Positions 16,613 through 25,562 of a stretch of DNA of 64,000 bases are shown here, piece by piece. The notes under the pieces were generated by a model that saw only the letters and a program-made list of their open reading frames with translations, was not told the origin of the DNA and did not search any database. Source of the stretch: Desertibacillus haloalkaliphilus. GTDB lineage: Bacteria; Bacillota; Bacilli; Bacillales; KJ1-10-99. The stretch's first letter is position 1. The number at the start of each line of letters is the position of its first letter. The DNA lies in NCBI RefSeq assembly GCF_019039105.1, contig NZ_JAHPIV010000002.1, positions 1-64,000 of the forward strand. Direction: 5' to 3'. Both the position numbers and the translations under genes were made by a program.

Positions 16613-17965
16613 TTGTTTAAAAAAGTGCTAATTGCCAATCGCGGTGAAATTGCTTGCCGAATTATTCGTACGTGTCAACGTTTAGGGGTTGCAACCGTTG
16701 CGGTTTATTCAGAGGCTGATGCTGAAGCTCCTCATGTCCAAATGGCAACGGAAGCCTATTTGATTGGGAAACCACGTGTGAATGAAAGTTATTTACAATT
16801 GGAACGCATTCTAGAGGTTGCAGCGCGAACGGGTGCAGAAGCGATCCACCCTGGGTATGGGTTACTATCAGAAAACCCAATGTTTGCAAAGCGTTGCAAA
16901 GAGGCTGGCATAGTATTCATTGGACCAGATGAAAATGTCATAGCCCGGATGGGAAGTAAAATTGAATCAAGAAAAGCAATGGCTGATGCGGGTATACCGG
17001 TAGTACCAGGGATCGCACGCCCGTTAACGGATGTTAATGAAGCTGTGCATGTCGCAAAAGAAATTGGATTTCCAGTGATGGTTAAGGCATCAGCTGGTGG
17101 TGGCGGTATCGGCATGCAAATGGTAGAAAATGAACAACAACTACGAAAAGCTTACGAAAGTAATCAACGACGTGCATCAGACTTTTTTGGTGATGGAGCG
17201 ATGTATATTGAAAAGTATATCGAGAATCCACGCCATATTGAAATTCAAATCTTAGCTGATCACAGTGGAAATACGATTTATTTATGGGAGCGAGATTGTT
17301 CGGTTCAGCGTCGGCACCAAAAAGTGATCGAAGAGGCCCCTTCTCCTTTTTTAGATGAAGAAACAAGAAAGGAAATGGGTGAGGTTGCTGTCAAAGCAGC
17401 AAAGTCACTCAAATATACAAATGCCGGAACCGTTGAGTTTATCGTCGATGAACATAAAAATTATTATTTTCTTGAAATGAATACACGTCTTCAAGTTGAA
17501 CACCCCGTGACAGAGGAAATTACAGGGTTAGATTTAGTTGAAGAGCAGTTAACTATTGCTGCAGGGAAGGATCTGAAGATAAGCCAAGATGAGGTGAAAC
17601 GTTGTGGGCATGCGATTGAAGCTCGAATTTATGCGGAAGATCCGACGACGTTTTTTCCATCACCGGGGACAATCACAACGTTTCGACCATCAGAACAACC
17701 TTTTGTAAGGAACGAATGCGCGGTGAGCGAAGGCTCAGTTGTGACTCCATATTACGACCCAATGATTGCCAAGGTCATCGTATCAGCTCCAGACCGTAGC
17801 CAAGCGATTGAGAGGATGCTCAAAGCGTTAGAAGATTACGAAGTCGAAGGAATTAAAACAAATCTTCCGATGTTAAAGAAAGTCATCAGCCATGATGCAT
17901 TTCAAGATGGAGCAGTAACGACTAAATTTGTTGCTCATTATTTACAAAATAAACCAATAAAATAA
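16613..17965 (+). CDS. Biotin carboxylase subunit (methylcrotonyl-CoA carboxylase, AccC-like)
   Basis: This ATP-grasp biotin carboxylase is about 450 aa. It has the typical N-terminus KKVLIANRGEIACRIIR, the glycine-rich VKASAGGGGIGMQMVE, SVQRRHQKVIEEAPSP, FLEMNTRLQVEHPVTE and CGHAIEARIYAEDP. It carboxylates the biotin of the small carrier protein encoded next; the carboxyltransferase four genes down then transfers CO2 to methylcrotonyl-CoA. TTG at 16613 is proposed as start because AGAGGTGAT (16600-16608) is the ribosome-binding site. GTG at 16604 and ATG at 16607 would lie inside that site; GTG at 16610 is also possible. It corresponds to the YngH position of B. subtilis. Confidence 0.92.
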   Translation: MFKKVLIANRGEIACRIIRTCQRLGVATVAVYSEADAEAPHVQMATEAYLIGKPRVNESYLQLERILEVAARTGAEAIHPGYGLLSENPMFAKRCKEAGIVFIGPDENVIARMGSKIESRKAMADAGIPVVPGIARPLTDVNEAVHVAKEIGFPVMVKASAGGGGIGMQMVENEQQLRKAYESNQRRASDFFGDGAMYIEKYIENPRHIEIQILADHSGNTIYLWERDCSVQRRHQKVIEEAPSPFLDEETRKEMGEVAVKAAKSLKYTNAGTVEFIVDEHKNYYFLEMNTRLQVEHPVTEEITGLDLVEEQLTIAAGKDLKISQDEVKRCGHAIEARIYAEDPTTFFPSPGTITTFRPSEQPFVRNECAVSEGSVVTPYYDPMIAKVIVSAPDRSQAIERMLKALEDYEVEGIKTNLPMLKKVISHDAFQDGAVTTKFVAHYLQNKPIK

Positions 17966-17996
17966 ATAGAACAAGGATATGGGGAGGACGAACAAA

Positions 17997-18209
17997 ATGA
18001 GTCAAGTGATAACGAATATGGCAGGGAATCTGTGGAAGTTACTCGTTAAAGAAGGTGATGAGGTAGAGGTAGGGCAGGAAGTGGCGATCTTAGAGTCGAT
18101 GAAAATGGAGATTCCAGTTGAAGTTGAAATCGCAGGTACGGTAAAAGAAGTAAAGAAAGCTGAAGGCGACTTTGTGGATGAGGGTGATGTTTTGATCGAA
18201 TTAGAATAA
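17997..18209 (+). CDS. yngHB: Biotin carboxyl carrier protein (YngHB-like)
   Basis: This is a compact 70-aa biotinyl domain with the biotinylation motif ESMKMEI (Lys36), and symmetrical beta strands before it (GNLWKLLVKEGDEVEVGQEV) and after it. It carries CO2 between the carboxylase and carboxyltransferase. The ATG at 17997 is preferred because GGGGAGG is 9 bases upstream; an earlier in-frame ATG would overlap that site. Confidence 0.93.
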   Translation: MSQVITNMAGNLWKLLVKEGDEVEVGQEVAILESMKMEIPVEVEIAGTVKEVKKAEGDFVDEGDVLIELE

Positions 18210-18252
18210 AAACGTTTGAAGGTACAGTGTGATCATTGAAAGGGGGAACGAT

Positions 18253-19161
18253 ATGAACTTTCCTACTAAAGCAATGATTAAAGAAGTAGGCCCTCGTGAT
18301 GGTTTACAAAATGAAAATAGGTTTATCAAAACTGAGGATAAGATTGCATGGATCAATCAATTATCAGATTCCGGACTTAGCTACATTGAAGTAAGCTCTT
18401 TCGTCAATCCAAAGTGGATACCTGCACTAGCTGATGCTCTAGACGTTGCAAAAGGGATTACACGTCGAGAAGGGGTTACTTACGCGGCATTAGTCCCGAA
18501 TCAAAAAGGGTTGGAACGAGCGCTCGAAGCAAAGATTGATGAGGTTTCGGTCTTTATGTCAGCGAGTGAAACTCATAACCAGAAAAATATAAATAAAAGT
18601 ATTGAAGAGACTCTCCCTATTTTAAAGGACGTCGTCACAGACGGAATCAAAGCCGGTAAAACAACGAGAGGGTACATATCAACAGTTTTTGGTTGTCCGT
18701 ATGAAAACGTTGTTGATGTGGAGCAAGTTGTACGTGTGTCAGAGCAGTTGTTTGAAATCGGGATTGATGAATTATCACTTGGTGACACCATTGGGGTTGC
18801 AAATCCAAGTCAGGTTCAGGATGTGCTCGACGTCTTGTTAAAGCGATTTCCAGCAGATAAATTAGCGATGCATTTTCACGATACGAGAGGTACAGCGATG
18901 GCTAATATCGTCGCTTCACTCGATATGGGGATCACGACTTTTGATAGTTCTATTGGTGGTCTTGGTGGCTGTCCTTATGCTCCAGGAGCTTCAGGGAATT
19001 TAGCGACCGATGATTTAGTGTATATGCTTGACGGTATGGGGATCACAACAGGAGTTGATCTAGAAAAATTAATGTCTGCTGCGAGATTTATTGAAGGGAA
19101 AATGGGTAAATCACTTCCTAGTCATCATTTGCAAGTTGCAGCAGAGAAGGGGTGTTCATAA
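18253..19161 (+). CDS. yngG: Hydroxymethylglutaryl-CoA lyase (YngG-like)
   Basis: This 302-aa TIM-barrel enzyme cleaves 3-hydroxy-3-methylglutaryl-CoA into acetyl-CoA and acetoacetate. KEVGPRDGLQNE holds the metal-binding Asp, MHFHDTRG holds metal-site His residues, and GGLGGCPYAPGASGN holds the catalytic Cys. The ATG at 18253 has AAGGGGG 6 bases before it; an upstream GTG (18229) would place that site within the gene. Its stop overlaps the next start (TAATG). Confidence 0.94.
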   Translation: MNFPTKAMIKEVGPRDGLQNENRFIKTEDKIAWINQLSDSGLSYIEVSSFVNPKWIPALADALDVAKGITRREGVTYAALVPNQKGLERALEAKIDEVSVFMSASETHNQKNINKSIEETLPILKDVVTDGIKAGKTTRGYISTVFGCPYENVVDVEQVVRVSEQLFEIGIDELSLGDTIGVANPSQVQDVLDVLLKRFPADKLAMHFHDTRGTAMANIVASLDMGITTFDSSIGGLGGCPYAPGASGNLATDDLVYMLDGMGITTGVDLEKLMSAARFIEGKMGKSLPSHHLQVAAEKGCS

Positions 19162-19982
19162 TGGTCTATTTTATGAACTCGATGTGGGGGGCTCATTCGG
19201 TGGATAAAAAAGTTTTGTATAACAAAGATGAGCATGGCATTGCGACTGTTGCGTTAAATCGCCCAGAAGCAGCTAATGCGTTGTCCTTACAAATGCTGTA
19301 TGACTTACATGAAGTTCTTTATGATATTCAATTTGATCCAACTGTACGCTGTGTTGTCCTGACAGCTACGGGTGAAAAAAACTTCTGTGCTGGCGCTGAT
19401 TTAAAAGAGCGTCAGGAGATGGAACCTACCGAAGTCCGTAAAACGGTGTCGTTGATTCGGAATACGATCAATGATATTGAGGCCTTGCCACAACCTGTCA
19501 TCTGTGCAATCAACGGCAATGCTTTAGGTGGTGGCCTCGAACTCGCATTAGCATGTGATATACGTTTGGCGGCTAAAGGAAGTAAGCTGGGGTTGACTGA
19601 AACCTCATTAGCGATTATTCCAGGAGGCGGTGGAACACAGCGCTTGCCACGGTTGATTGGCAAAGGAAGAGCAAAAGAAATGATCTTCACAGCAAAGAAA
19701 ATTGATGCGGCTGAGGCCGAATCGATAGGGTTAGTCGAATATGTAATCTCACAAGATGAATTGCTCAAAAAGGCAAATGAATTGGCAACACAAATCGGAG
19801 CGAATGGACCGGTCGCTGTAAAGCAAGCAAAGCTTGCCATCAATAAAGGTAATGAAACTGATCTGTCAACGGGGCTTGCGATTGAACAGAGTGCATATGA
19901 GATAACAATCCCAACGAAGGACCGTATCGAAGGCTTACAAGCATTTAAAGAAAAACGTTCACCGCAATATAAGGGGGAGTAG
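19161..19982 (+). CDS. yngF: Enoyl-CoA hydratase (methylglutaconyl-CoA hydratase, YngF-like)
   Basis: This crotonase-fold enzyme is about 273 aa. The oxyanion motifs are NFCAGADLKERQ and INGNALGGGLELALACD, and the catalytic Glu regions are LGLTETSLAIIPGGGGTQRLPR. In this operon it should hydrate 3-methylglutaconyl-CoA to HMG-CoA. The ATG at 19161 overlaps the upstream stop and has AGAAGGGG 8 bases before it. The first dozen residues are atypical for the family, so a GTG at 19200 behind GTGGGGGG is an alternative start. Confidence 0.9.
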   Translation: MVYFMNSMWGAHSVDKKVLYNKDEHGIATVALNRPEAANALSLQMLYDLHEVLYDIQFDPTVRCVVLTATGEKNFCAGADLKERQEMEPTEVRKTVSLIRNTINDIEALPQPVICAINGNALGGGLELALACDIRLAAKGSKLGLTETSLAIIPGGGGTQRLPRLIGKGRAKEMIFTAKKIDAAEAESIGLVEYVISQDELLKKANELATQIGANGPVAVKQAKLAINKGNETDLSTGLAIEQSAYEITIPTKDRIEGLQAFKEKRSPQYKGE

Positions 19983-20033
19983 AAGCGTAGAAAGCTTGAT
20001 GTGGATCATCAGCAAAAGGAGGATGATAAGAGG

Positions 20034-21563
20034 ATGTCGGCAGAAAAGCACCTTCAAGAAAAACTAGAGCACATTGAGAAGGGCGGAGCAGCTAAATATC
20101 ATGAAAGCAATGCGAAAAAAGGGAAGTTGTTTGTACGCGAGCGACTAGAACTATTATTTGATGATGGTATTGAATTTGAAGACGCAATGCTTGCCAACTG
20201 TCAGGCAGATGGTCTGCCAGCTGATGGTGTTGTAACCGGTGTGGGCAAGGTCAATGGTCAAACGGTTTGTGTGATGGCAAATGATTCAACCGTGAAAGCA
20301 GGTTCTTGGGGAGCGAGAACGGTTGAAAAAATTATTCGTATCCAAGAAACAGCAGAAAAGCTTATGGTACCTATGCTTTATTTAGTTGATTCTGCAGGAG
20401 CTAGGATTACTGATCAAGTCGAGATGTTTCCTGGTCGCAGGGGGGCTGGGAGAATCTTTTATAACCAAGTAAAGCTCTCAGGAAAAGTTCCGCAGGTTTG
20501 TTTATTATTTGGTCCTTCAGCGGCTGGAGGAGCTTATATCCCAGCCTTTTGTGACACGGTGATTATGGTCGACAAAAATGCTTCGATGTATCTGGGGTCA
20601 CCGAGAATGGCAGAGATGGTTATTGGGGAGAAAGTATCCCTTGAAGAAATGGGTGGTGCTCGTATGCATTGCTCGGTATCAGGATGTGGAGATATTCTTG
20701 CACGTTCTGAGGAAGAGGCTATCGCCTTAGGGCGTGAGTATTTATCATATTTCCCAGCTAATTTTAAAGAGAAGACGCCTATTCACGAGGCGATCGCACC
20801 AAAAGCGTTTGAAAAGTCAATTGAAGAAATTATACCAGATAATCAAAATGCGCCATTTAATATGTATGAGTTAATTGAGCGTGTGATCGATGAGCATTCA
20901 TTTTTTGAAATCAAAAAATTATTCGCACCGGAATTGATCACAGGATTGGCTAGGGTGAATGGACAAACCATCGGCATTATTGCCAACCAGCCGAGGATGA
21001 AGGGCGGGGTCTTATTTCATGATTCTGCCGACAAAGCGGCCAAATTTATTACATTATGTGATGCCTATCATATTCCATTGTTATTCTTAGCGGACATTCC
21101 TGGATTTATGATCGGTACGAAAGTTGAACGGGCAGGAATCATACGTCATGGGGCAAAAATGATTTCTGCCATGTCTGAGGCAACGGTACCTAAAATTTCA
21201 ATCATTGTTCGAAAAGCTTATGGTGCAGGGCTATATGCGATGGCAGGACCTGCATTTGAACCAGATTGTTGTCTTGCATTACCGACGGCGCAAATTGCTG
21301 TGATGGGACCAGAAGCAGCCGTTAATGCTGTTTATGCAAACAAGATTGCTGAATTACCGGAAGAGGAACGTTCTCGTTTTATTGAGGAGAAGCGAGAAGA
21401 ATATAAAGAAGATATCGATATTTATCGATTGGCATCTGAAATGGTGATTGATGGGGTGATTTCCGGAAATTCAATGCGTTCTGAATTAACAACACGGTTT
21501 TCTGCTTATATGTCGAAATACTTACTATTCTCTGAACGTAAGCACCCAGTATATCCAGTGTAA
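20034..21563 (+). CDS. yngE: Methylcrotonyl-CoA carboxylase carboxyltransferase subunit (YngE-like)
   Basis: This 509-aa two-domain carboxyltransferase belongs to the propionyl/methylcrotonyl-CoA type. GRRGAGRIFYNQVKLSGKVPQ and GPSAAGGAYIPAFCD form the N-terminal acyl-CoA oxyanion site. RMKGGVLFHDSADKAAKFI and GFMIGTKVERAGIIRHGAKM belong to the biotin-binding half. It transfers CO2 from the carrier protein to methylcrotonyl-CoA. The ATG at 20034 has AAAGGAGG 11 bases upstream and is preferred over the GTG at 20001. The gene set around it argues for the leucine rather than the propionate role. Confidence 0.92.
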   Translation: MSAEKHLQEKLEHIEKGGAAKYHESNAKKGKLFVRERLELLFDDGIEFEDAMLANCQADGLPADGVVTGVGKVNGQTVCVMANDSTVKAGSWGARTVEKIIRIQETAEKLMVPMLYLVDSAGARITDQVEMFPGRRGAGRIFYNQVKLSGKVPQVCLLFGPSAAGGAYIPAFCDTVIMVDKNASMYLGSPRMAEMVIGEKVSLEEMGGARMHCSVSGCGDILARSEEEAIALGREYLSYFPANFKEKTPIHEAIAPKAFEKSIEEIIPDNQNAPFNMYELIERVIDEHSFFEIKKLFAPELITGLARVNGQTIGIIANQPRMKGGVLFHDSADKAAKFITLCDAYHIPLLFLADIPGFMIGTKVERAGIIRHGAKMISAMSEATVPKISIIVRKAYGAGLYAMAGPAFEPDCCLALPTAQIAVMGPEAAVNAVYANKIAELPEEERSRFIEEKREEYKEDIDIYRLASEMVIDGVISGNSMRSELTTRFSAYMSKYLLFSERKHPVYPV

Positions 21564-21580
21564 GCGAATCAGAGGTATAC

Positions 21581-21598
21581 GCCAGCGATCTCGCTGGC
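21581..21598. repeat. Short perfect inverted repeat in the operon
   Basis: GCCAGCGA and TCGCTGGC are separated by 2 bases, between the carboxyltransferase and synthetase genes. No T tract follows, so an mRNA-stability or processing hairpin is more likely than a terminator. Confidence 0.5.
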
Positions 21599-21644
21599 TA
21601 CATAGATTAAATAGATAAATAAAACGTTGAAGGAGATGGAGAAA

Positions 21645-23591
21645 ATGTCAAAAAAAGCAGTTTGGTTTCCTAGTCAGGAATTAATTGAGTCAACACGCCT
21701 TTATCAGTGGATGGATAAGTTGGGGTACAACGATTATGAGCGTTTTCTTAAAGCATCAACAGATGATATTGCATGGTTTTGGGAAGAGGCTGAAAAAGAA
21801 TTAAAGATTGAGTGGTATAAAGACTATCAAGAAACACTTGATTTATCTAATGGGGCGAAATGGCCTTCTTGGTACACGGGTGGTGAATTAAACGCTGTTC
21901 ATAACTCTATAGAAAAATGGGCGAACAACCCAACGACTGCAAAGCAAAAGGCGTTAGTATGGGAAAGTGAAGATGGCATCGTTCAAACCTATACGTATCA
22001 GCAATTAAATGAAGAAGTTTCCCGCGTTGCTCATGGTTTAAAGAAAAATGGATTGACAAAAGGGGATATACTAGCGATTTACATGCCGATGCTTGCTGAA
22101 ACGGTGATCGTGATGATGGCAGCAAGCAAAATTGGCGCTATTTATTCACCTGTTTTTTCAGGATATGGTGCAGATGCCGTTGCGACTCGGCTGCAAGCAG
22201 CCCAAGCGAAAATGATTGTCACCGCCGATGGCTTCTTGCGCCGCGGTAAAGAAGTAGCCATGAAAGAAGAAGCGGATCGCGCTGTCGCTGATTCCCCTTC
22301 CATAGAAAAAGTCATTGTTTATCGTAGGTTAAAAAGGGACATTCCATGGAATCAAAGTCGTGACCTTGATTGGGAGGATGTACGTAACACAGACCTATTA
22401 GAACAAACAGAATCAATGAAATCGGCTGATCCATTAATGCTGATCTATACCTCTGGGACAACAGGGCGACCAAAAGGAACGGTGCATACGCATGCCGGTT
22501 TCCCGATTAAATCAGGCTTTGATGCAGGCCTAGGGATGGATGTAAAACAAGGTGAGACGCTCTTTTGGTTTACTGATATGGGATGGATGATGGGGCCATT
22601 TCTTGTTTATGGGGGCTTAATCAATGGAGCAACGATTGTATTATATGAGGGAACACCTGATTTTCCAGAACCAGACCGCTTATGGAAGTTAGTGAGTGAT
22701 CATGCGATTACGCATTTAGGCATTTCACCAACATTAATTCGCTCATTAATGAAGCACGGTGAGACTTGGGTTCAGAAACATGATATTCGATCCTTAAGGG
22801 CAATTGGCTCAACGGGCGAGCCTTGGAATCCAGAACCATGGCTATGGCTATTTGAAAAGGTCGGAAACCGGAACATTCCAATTTTTAATTATTCAGGAGG
22901 CACCGAAATTGCCGGAGGTATTCTTGGGAATGTATTAGTACGTCCAATAGAACCAATTACTTTTAATTCACCATTACCAGGCATGGATGTCGATGTATTT
23001 GATGAAAATGGTGACCCAGTCGAAAACCAAGTTGGCGAATTGGTCATTAAGCAACCTTGGGTTGGGATGACAAATGGGTTTTGGAAGGAGCCACAACGCT
23101 ATGAAGAAGCGTATTGGAATCGCTGGAAAGATACGTGGGTGCACGGTGATTGGGTGATTAAAGATGATGAAGGATTCTGGACCATCACCGGAAGATCCGA
23201 CGATATTTTAAATGTAGCTGGAAAACGTTTAGGACCTGCTGAACTTGAATCAATTCTCGTTGACCATCAATCAGTCGTTGAAGCAGCCACGATTGGAATC
23301 CCAGATGAAGTGAAAGGCGAAGCGGCCGTTTGTTTTGTCGTATTAGCACCAGCTTATGAAGCTTCAGAACCATTGAAAAATGAGTTAGTAACGTTGATTG
23401 CTGAAAAAATGGGGAAAGCGTTACGTCCAAAAGCACTTCACTTTGTCAATGATTTACCAAAAACCCGGAATGCAAAAGTAATGAGACGTGCGATTCGAGC
23501 GGCCTATACGCATCAAAATGCAGGTGATTTGTCTTCATTAGAAAACCCACAGTCTGTTAATGAGATTTCGAAGTTAAACAAACAATCATAA
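21645..23591 (+). CDS. Acetoacetyl-CoA synthetase-type acyl-CoA ligase
   Basis: This 648-aa ANL enzyme has the extended N-terminal cap of acetyl/acetoacetyl-CoA synthetases. Motifs include YTSGTTGRPKGTVHTH, WFTDMGWMMGPFLVYGG, YSGGTEIAGG, HGDWVIKDDEGFWTITGRSDDIL, NVAGKRLGPAELES, and the C-terminal Lys in KTRNAKVMRR. It sits as the last gene after HMG-CoA lyase, so reactivation of acetoacetate to acetoacetyl-CoA is the natural role, completing leucine breakdown. Acetate or another short acid cannot be excluded. AAGGAG lies 9 bases before the ATG at 21645. Confidence 0.88.
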   Translation: MSKKAVWFPSQELIESTRLYQWMDKLGYNDYERFLKASTDDIAWFWEEAEKELKIEWYKDYQETLDLSNGAKWPSWYTGGELNAVHNSIEKWANNPTTAKQKALVWESEDGIVQTYTYQQLNEEVSRVAHGLKKNGLTKGDILAIYMPMLAETVIVMMAASKIGAIYSPVFSGYGADAVATRLQAAQAKMIVTADGFLRRGKEVAMKEEADRAVADSPSIEKVIVYRRLKRDIPWNQSRDLDWEDVRNTDLLEQTESMKSADPLMLIYTSGTTGRPKGTVHTHAGFPIKSGFDAGLGMDVKQGETLFWFTDMGWMMGPFLVYGGLINGATIVLYEGTPDFPEPDRLWKLVSDHAITHLGISPTLIRSLMKHGETWVQKHDIRSLRAIGSTGEPWNPEPWLWLFEKVGNRNIPIFNYSGGTEIAGGILGNVLVRPIEPITFNSPLPGMDVDVFDENGDPVENQVGELVIKQPWVGMTNGFWKEPQRYEEAYWNRWKDTWVHGDWVIKDDEGFWTITGRSDDILNVAGKRLGPAELESILVDHQSVVEAATIGIPDEVKGEAAVCFVVLAPAYEASEPLKNELVTLIAEKMGKALRPKALHFVNDLPKTRNAKVMRRAIRAAYTHQNAGDLSSLENPQSVNEISKLNKQS

Positions 23592-23593
23592 AT

Positions 23594-23651
23594 AAAAAGG
23601 TGGGACTGGTCCTTACGTGTAATAATGTTGGGCCACCCCGCCTTTTTTTTA
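23594..23651 (+). terminator. Terminator of the leucine catabolic operon
   Basis: The stem AAAAGGTGGG...GGTCC pairs with GGGCC...CCCGCCTTTT, followed by a long T run. Confidence 0.88.
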
Positions 23652-23749
23652 CAACAAATAACAATCTGTTACCTAAAAATTGTTAAGCTGTATCATACAT
23701 AGGATATCAGTTTTAAACACACTCTATGGGTACAGAAGGAGGTGATCAC

Positions 23750-23965
23750 ATGGCTACTAACAACAACAGCAACAACAGCAACCAATTACTTGTACCTGGT
23801 GTTGAGCAAGCATTAGATTCAATGAAGGTTGAGATTGCACAAGAGTTTGGTGTTCAACTTGGAGCTGATGCAACATCTCGCGCAAACGGCTCTGTAGGCG
23901 GTGAAATCACTAAACGCCTTGTTCAAATGGCTGAACAACAAATGAATGGATTTCCACAACAATAA
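23750..23965 (+). CDS. Alpha/beta-type small acid-soluble spore protein (SASP)
   Basis: This 71-aa DNA-binding protein coats and protects spore DNA. The core is [20 protein letters not shown], containing the germination-protease site region ([10 protein letters not shown]), then [22 protein letters not shown], the second conserved block. The N-terminus is an Asn-rich leader. GGAGGTGATC precedes the ATG at 23750. Expression in the forespore under sigma-G is expected for the family; I could not assign a -35/-10 pair with confidence. Confidence 0.96.
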   Translation: MATNNNSNNSNQLLVPGVEQALDSMKVEIAQEFGVQLGADATSRANGSVGGEITKRLVQMAEQQMNGFPQQ

Positions 23966-23982
23966 TAAATAGCAATGGCTAT

Positions 23983-24014
23983 GAAGAGGTGGATGATACC
24001 ACCTCTTCTTTTTT
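23983..24014 (+). terminator. Terminator of the SASP gene
   Basis: GAAGAGGTGG (23983-23992) pairs with CCACCTCTTC (23999-24008), followed by TTTTTT. Confidence 0.92.
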
Positions 24015-24049
24015 ACCATGTGACATTACAGTGTAGAGGAGCATGTTCG

Positions 24050-24301
24050 ATGAAGATTTGCCCACTATGTAACAATTTAGGTACGGTTGAAATGAGTTGT
24101 ACAAAATGTCATCATCCACTTGAAGATAAAGGCCGGCTTATCGATTATTTTGATGATTATAGCGCTTATTTAGAAATTGATGATATGAAAAAAATTGATG
24201 GGATTCAAAATGACTTGAAAAATCACGAGTGTCCTCATTTGTTGTATTGTCCCAATTGTCAAAGTGACAAAGTGTTTCGGGTTACTGAGTGGAGCCATTA
24301 A
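24050..24301 (+). CDS. Small zinc-ribbon-like protein, unknown function
   Basis: This is an 83-aa protein with two pairs of cysteines at the N-terminus (KICPLCNNLG and MSCTKC) and another CPH...YCPNC near the C-terminus, separated by an acidic middle part. The spacing suggests one or two structural zinc sites. GTAGAGGAG precedes the ATG at 24050. It follows the SASP terminator closely. I do not recognise a characterised family. Confidence 0.75.
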   Translation: MKICPLCNNLGTVEMSCTKCHHPLEDKGRLIDYFDDYSAYLEIDDMKKIDGIQNDLKNHECPHLLYCPNCQSDKVFRVTEWSH

Positions 24302-24308
24302 AAAGAAA

Positions 24309-24351
24309 GAGGTTGCCGTAAAGAATCGATATACTGCTTTACGACAACCTC
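24309..24351 (-). terminator. Terminator hairpin between convergent small genes
   Basis: GAGGTTGCCGTAAAG (24309-24323) pairs with CTTTACGACAACCTC (24337-24351). On the minus strand the stem is followed by CTTTCTTTTT, so it mainly ends the leftward gene. It may also stop the rightward zinc-ribbon gene. Confidence 0.8.
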
Positions 24352-24368
24352 ATAGAGATATCTACTTA

Positions 24369-24551
24369 TTATGAACGTTCGGTTCGGTGAGGTGGTTCCT
24401 CTTTTTTAAAGTCATGTGCTTCTTCAATTTCACCTGAATCATCTTTCATACTGATGGACCCACCGCCTAAACCTTCATTAATCATGCGATCAACATCCAT
24501 AAATAAATCTTCACGGGAACCGTTTGTAGGATGACTTTTCTTCTCAGACAT
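24369..24551 (-). CDS. Small hydrophilic protein, unknown function
   Basis: This is a 60-aa, highly charged protein without membrane segments or cysteines, with a glycine cluster (EGLGGGSIS) in the middle. AAAAAGGAGGGAAAGT precedes the ATG, an excellent ribosome-binding site, and a terminator follows, so it is a real gene. Small soluble proteins of this kind are common among sporulation-induced genes, but no function can be assigned. Confidence 0.75.
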   Translation of the reverse strand: MSEKKSHPTNGSREDLFMDVDRMINEGLGGGSISMKDDSGEIEEAHDFKKEEPPHRTERS

Positions 24552-24632
24552 ACTTTCCCTCCTTTTTCTTATTAGTTTGTTCGTTCCCTTGAAATTTACT
24601 CGAAGAAGGTGAAAATCGTTTAGGAGATCGAT

Positions 24633-24848
24633 TTAATGATCTTCATAGACGTGATAAAGCATTAAATCATGGATCTGCATTTCTATCGTTTTGATCACGT
24701 CAGCATTAGGTGATGCAGTAGGCCATTCAATGGTCCCGTCCTTATGGTATCGTCCTTGAAAGTATGTACCAGCATAAAAGAATGAAAATTCCCACTCACG
24801 TCGAACGAGGTTGTTGCGAATTTCTTTCCATTGAAAATGAGAAATCAT
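24633..24848 (-). CDS. yheE: YheE-family small protein
   Basis: This is a 71-aa protein starting MISHFQWKEI, with REWEFSFFYAGTYFQGRYHKDGTIEW. That pattern, and its position beside YheC/YheD-type genes, fits YheE of Bacillus. The ATG at 24848 has AAAGGAG in front; a start nine codons earlier would cover that site. The function is unknown, and it lies downstream of the ATP-grasp array on the same strand. Confidence 0.78.
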   Translation of the reverse strand: MISHFQWKEIRNNLVRREWEFSFFYAGTYFQGRYHKDGTIEWPTASPNADVIKTIEMQIHDLMLYHVYEDH

Positions 24849-24998
24849 AAGGTTACTCCTTTCTTTCTGTTTCATTACATGATAGCGGTTCCAATAACTA
24901 GTTCATCCAATGTTGCCATCTTCATAGTTCTATTGGTGACAGGAACCTGCTTATCGCTTTTTATATCGTATCATACTTTCGAGTGAAACAAGAGCAAT

Positions 24999-25078
24999 AG
25001 GGCTGTGCCTAAATGAAAGTAACAGTCACCGAGTACTTGTAGTTAATCAAGGTGAACAATCATTGTTGGACCAGCCCT
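24999..25078. repeat. Terminator-like inverted repeat with a shared GTAACAGTCACC core
   Basis: AGGGCTG (24999-25005) pairs with CAGCCCT (25072-25078). GTAACAGTCACC (25019-25030) inside recurs identically at 59669-59680 in a comparable hairpin. It lies at the 3' end of the ATP-grasp/GNAT operon and may act as a weak terminator. Confidence 0.5.
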
Positions 25079-25085
25079 AGACCCT

Positions 25086-25562
25086 TTATTCGACAGATAA
25101 TTCTCTTTCAAAGATGTCATTTTTATGCCAATGGCCCCCGGCAAACCAAAGAGAGACTTTTTCATGAGAATCTGCATACCCAATGGCAGCAAAACCAGCT
25201 TGAAGTGCCATTTTTACGATGTGAATATGATCATATTTTATTTTTGTGTAACAAACCCCTAACTCTTCTTTCATCTCTTTTAAGATGTTCAAAACAATAT
25301 GCGTTCTTTGGTAAGTGGGGTGAACGATAAATGTTGAATTCGTTGTCCCGTAATTCGAACATGCCATCAGAGCAATCATTTTTCCATCCCAAAGGACTAG
25401 TTTTATTGATGTCCCCGGGCGGTTAAAGTGATGCCTGCGAAGCTGGAATAACCAGCGTGATGAATCACTATTGGCATTTTCTTGTTGATAACGTTTGACA
25501 AATTGCCAAATCGGTCTTCGGTATTTTTCCCAGTTGTCAGCTGTTATTGTCACTATATTCAT
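25086..25562 (-). CDS. GNAT-family N-acetyltransferase-like protein overlapping the ATP-grasp gene
   Basis: This 158-aa protein looks like a GNAT domain: an N-terminal MNIVTITADNWEKYRRPIWQF, a mid strand SIKLVLWDGKMIALMACSNYG, then TFIVHPTYQRTHIVLNILKEM in the acetyl-CoA-binding position and a C-terminal LQAGFAAIGYADSHEKVSLWF. The pyrophosphate-loop glycines are degenerate (QRTHIVLN instead of RGxGxA), so catalysis is uncertain. The third of three adjacent ATGs (25562) is chosen because GGGAGAG then lies 8 bases upstream. It overlaps the end of the upstream ATP-grasp gene by 26 bp, which implies coupled translation. Confidence 0.7.
   Translation of the reverse strand: MNIVTITADNWEKYRRPIWQFVKRYQQENANSDSSRWLFQLRRHHFNRPGTSIKLVLWDGKMIALMACSNYGTTNSTFIVHPTYQRTHIVLNILKEMKEELGVCYTKIKYDHIHIVKMALQAGFAAIGYADSHEKVSLWFAGGHWHKNDIFERELSVE

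Noticed and set aside
23652-23749. Sigma-G promoter for the SASP gene
   Set aside because: CATA- and GTAT-like words are present, but none have the correct 17-18 bp spacing, so no call was made.
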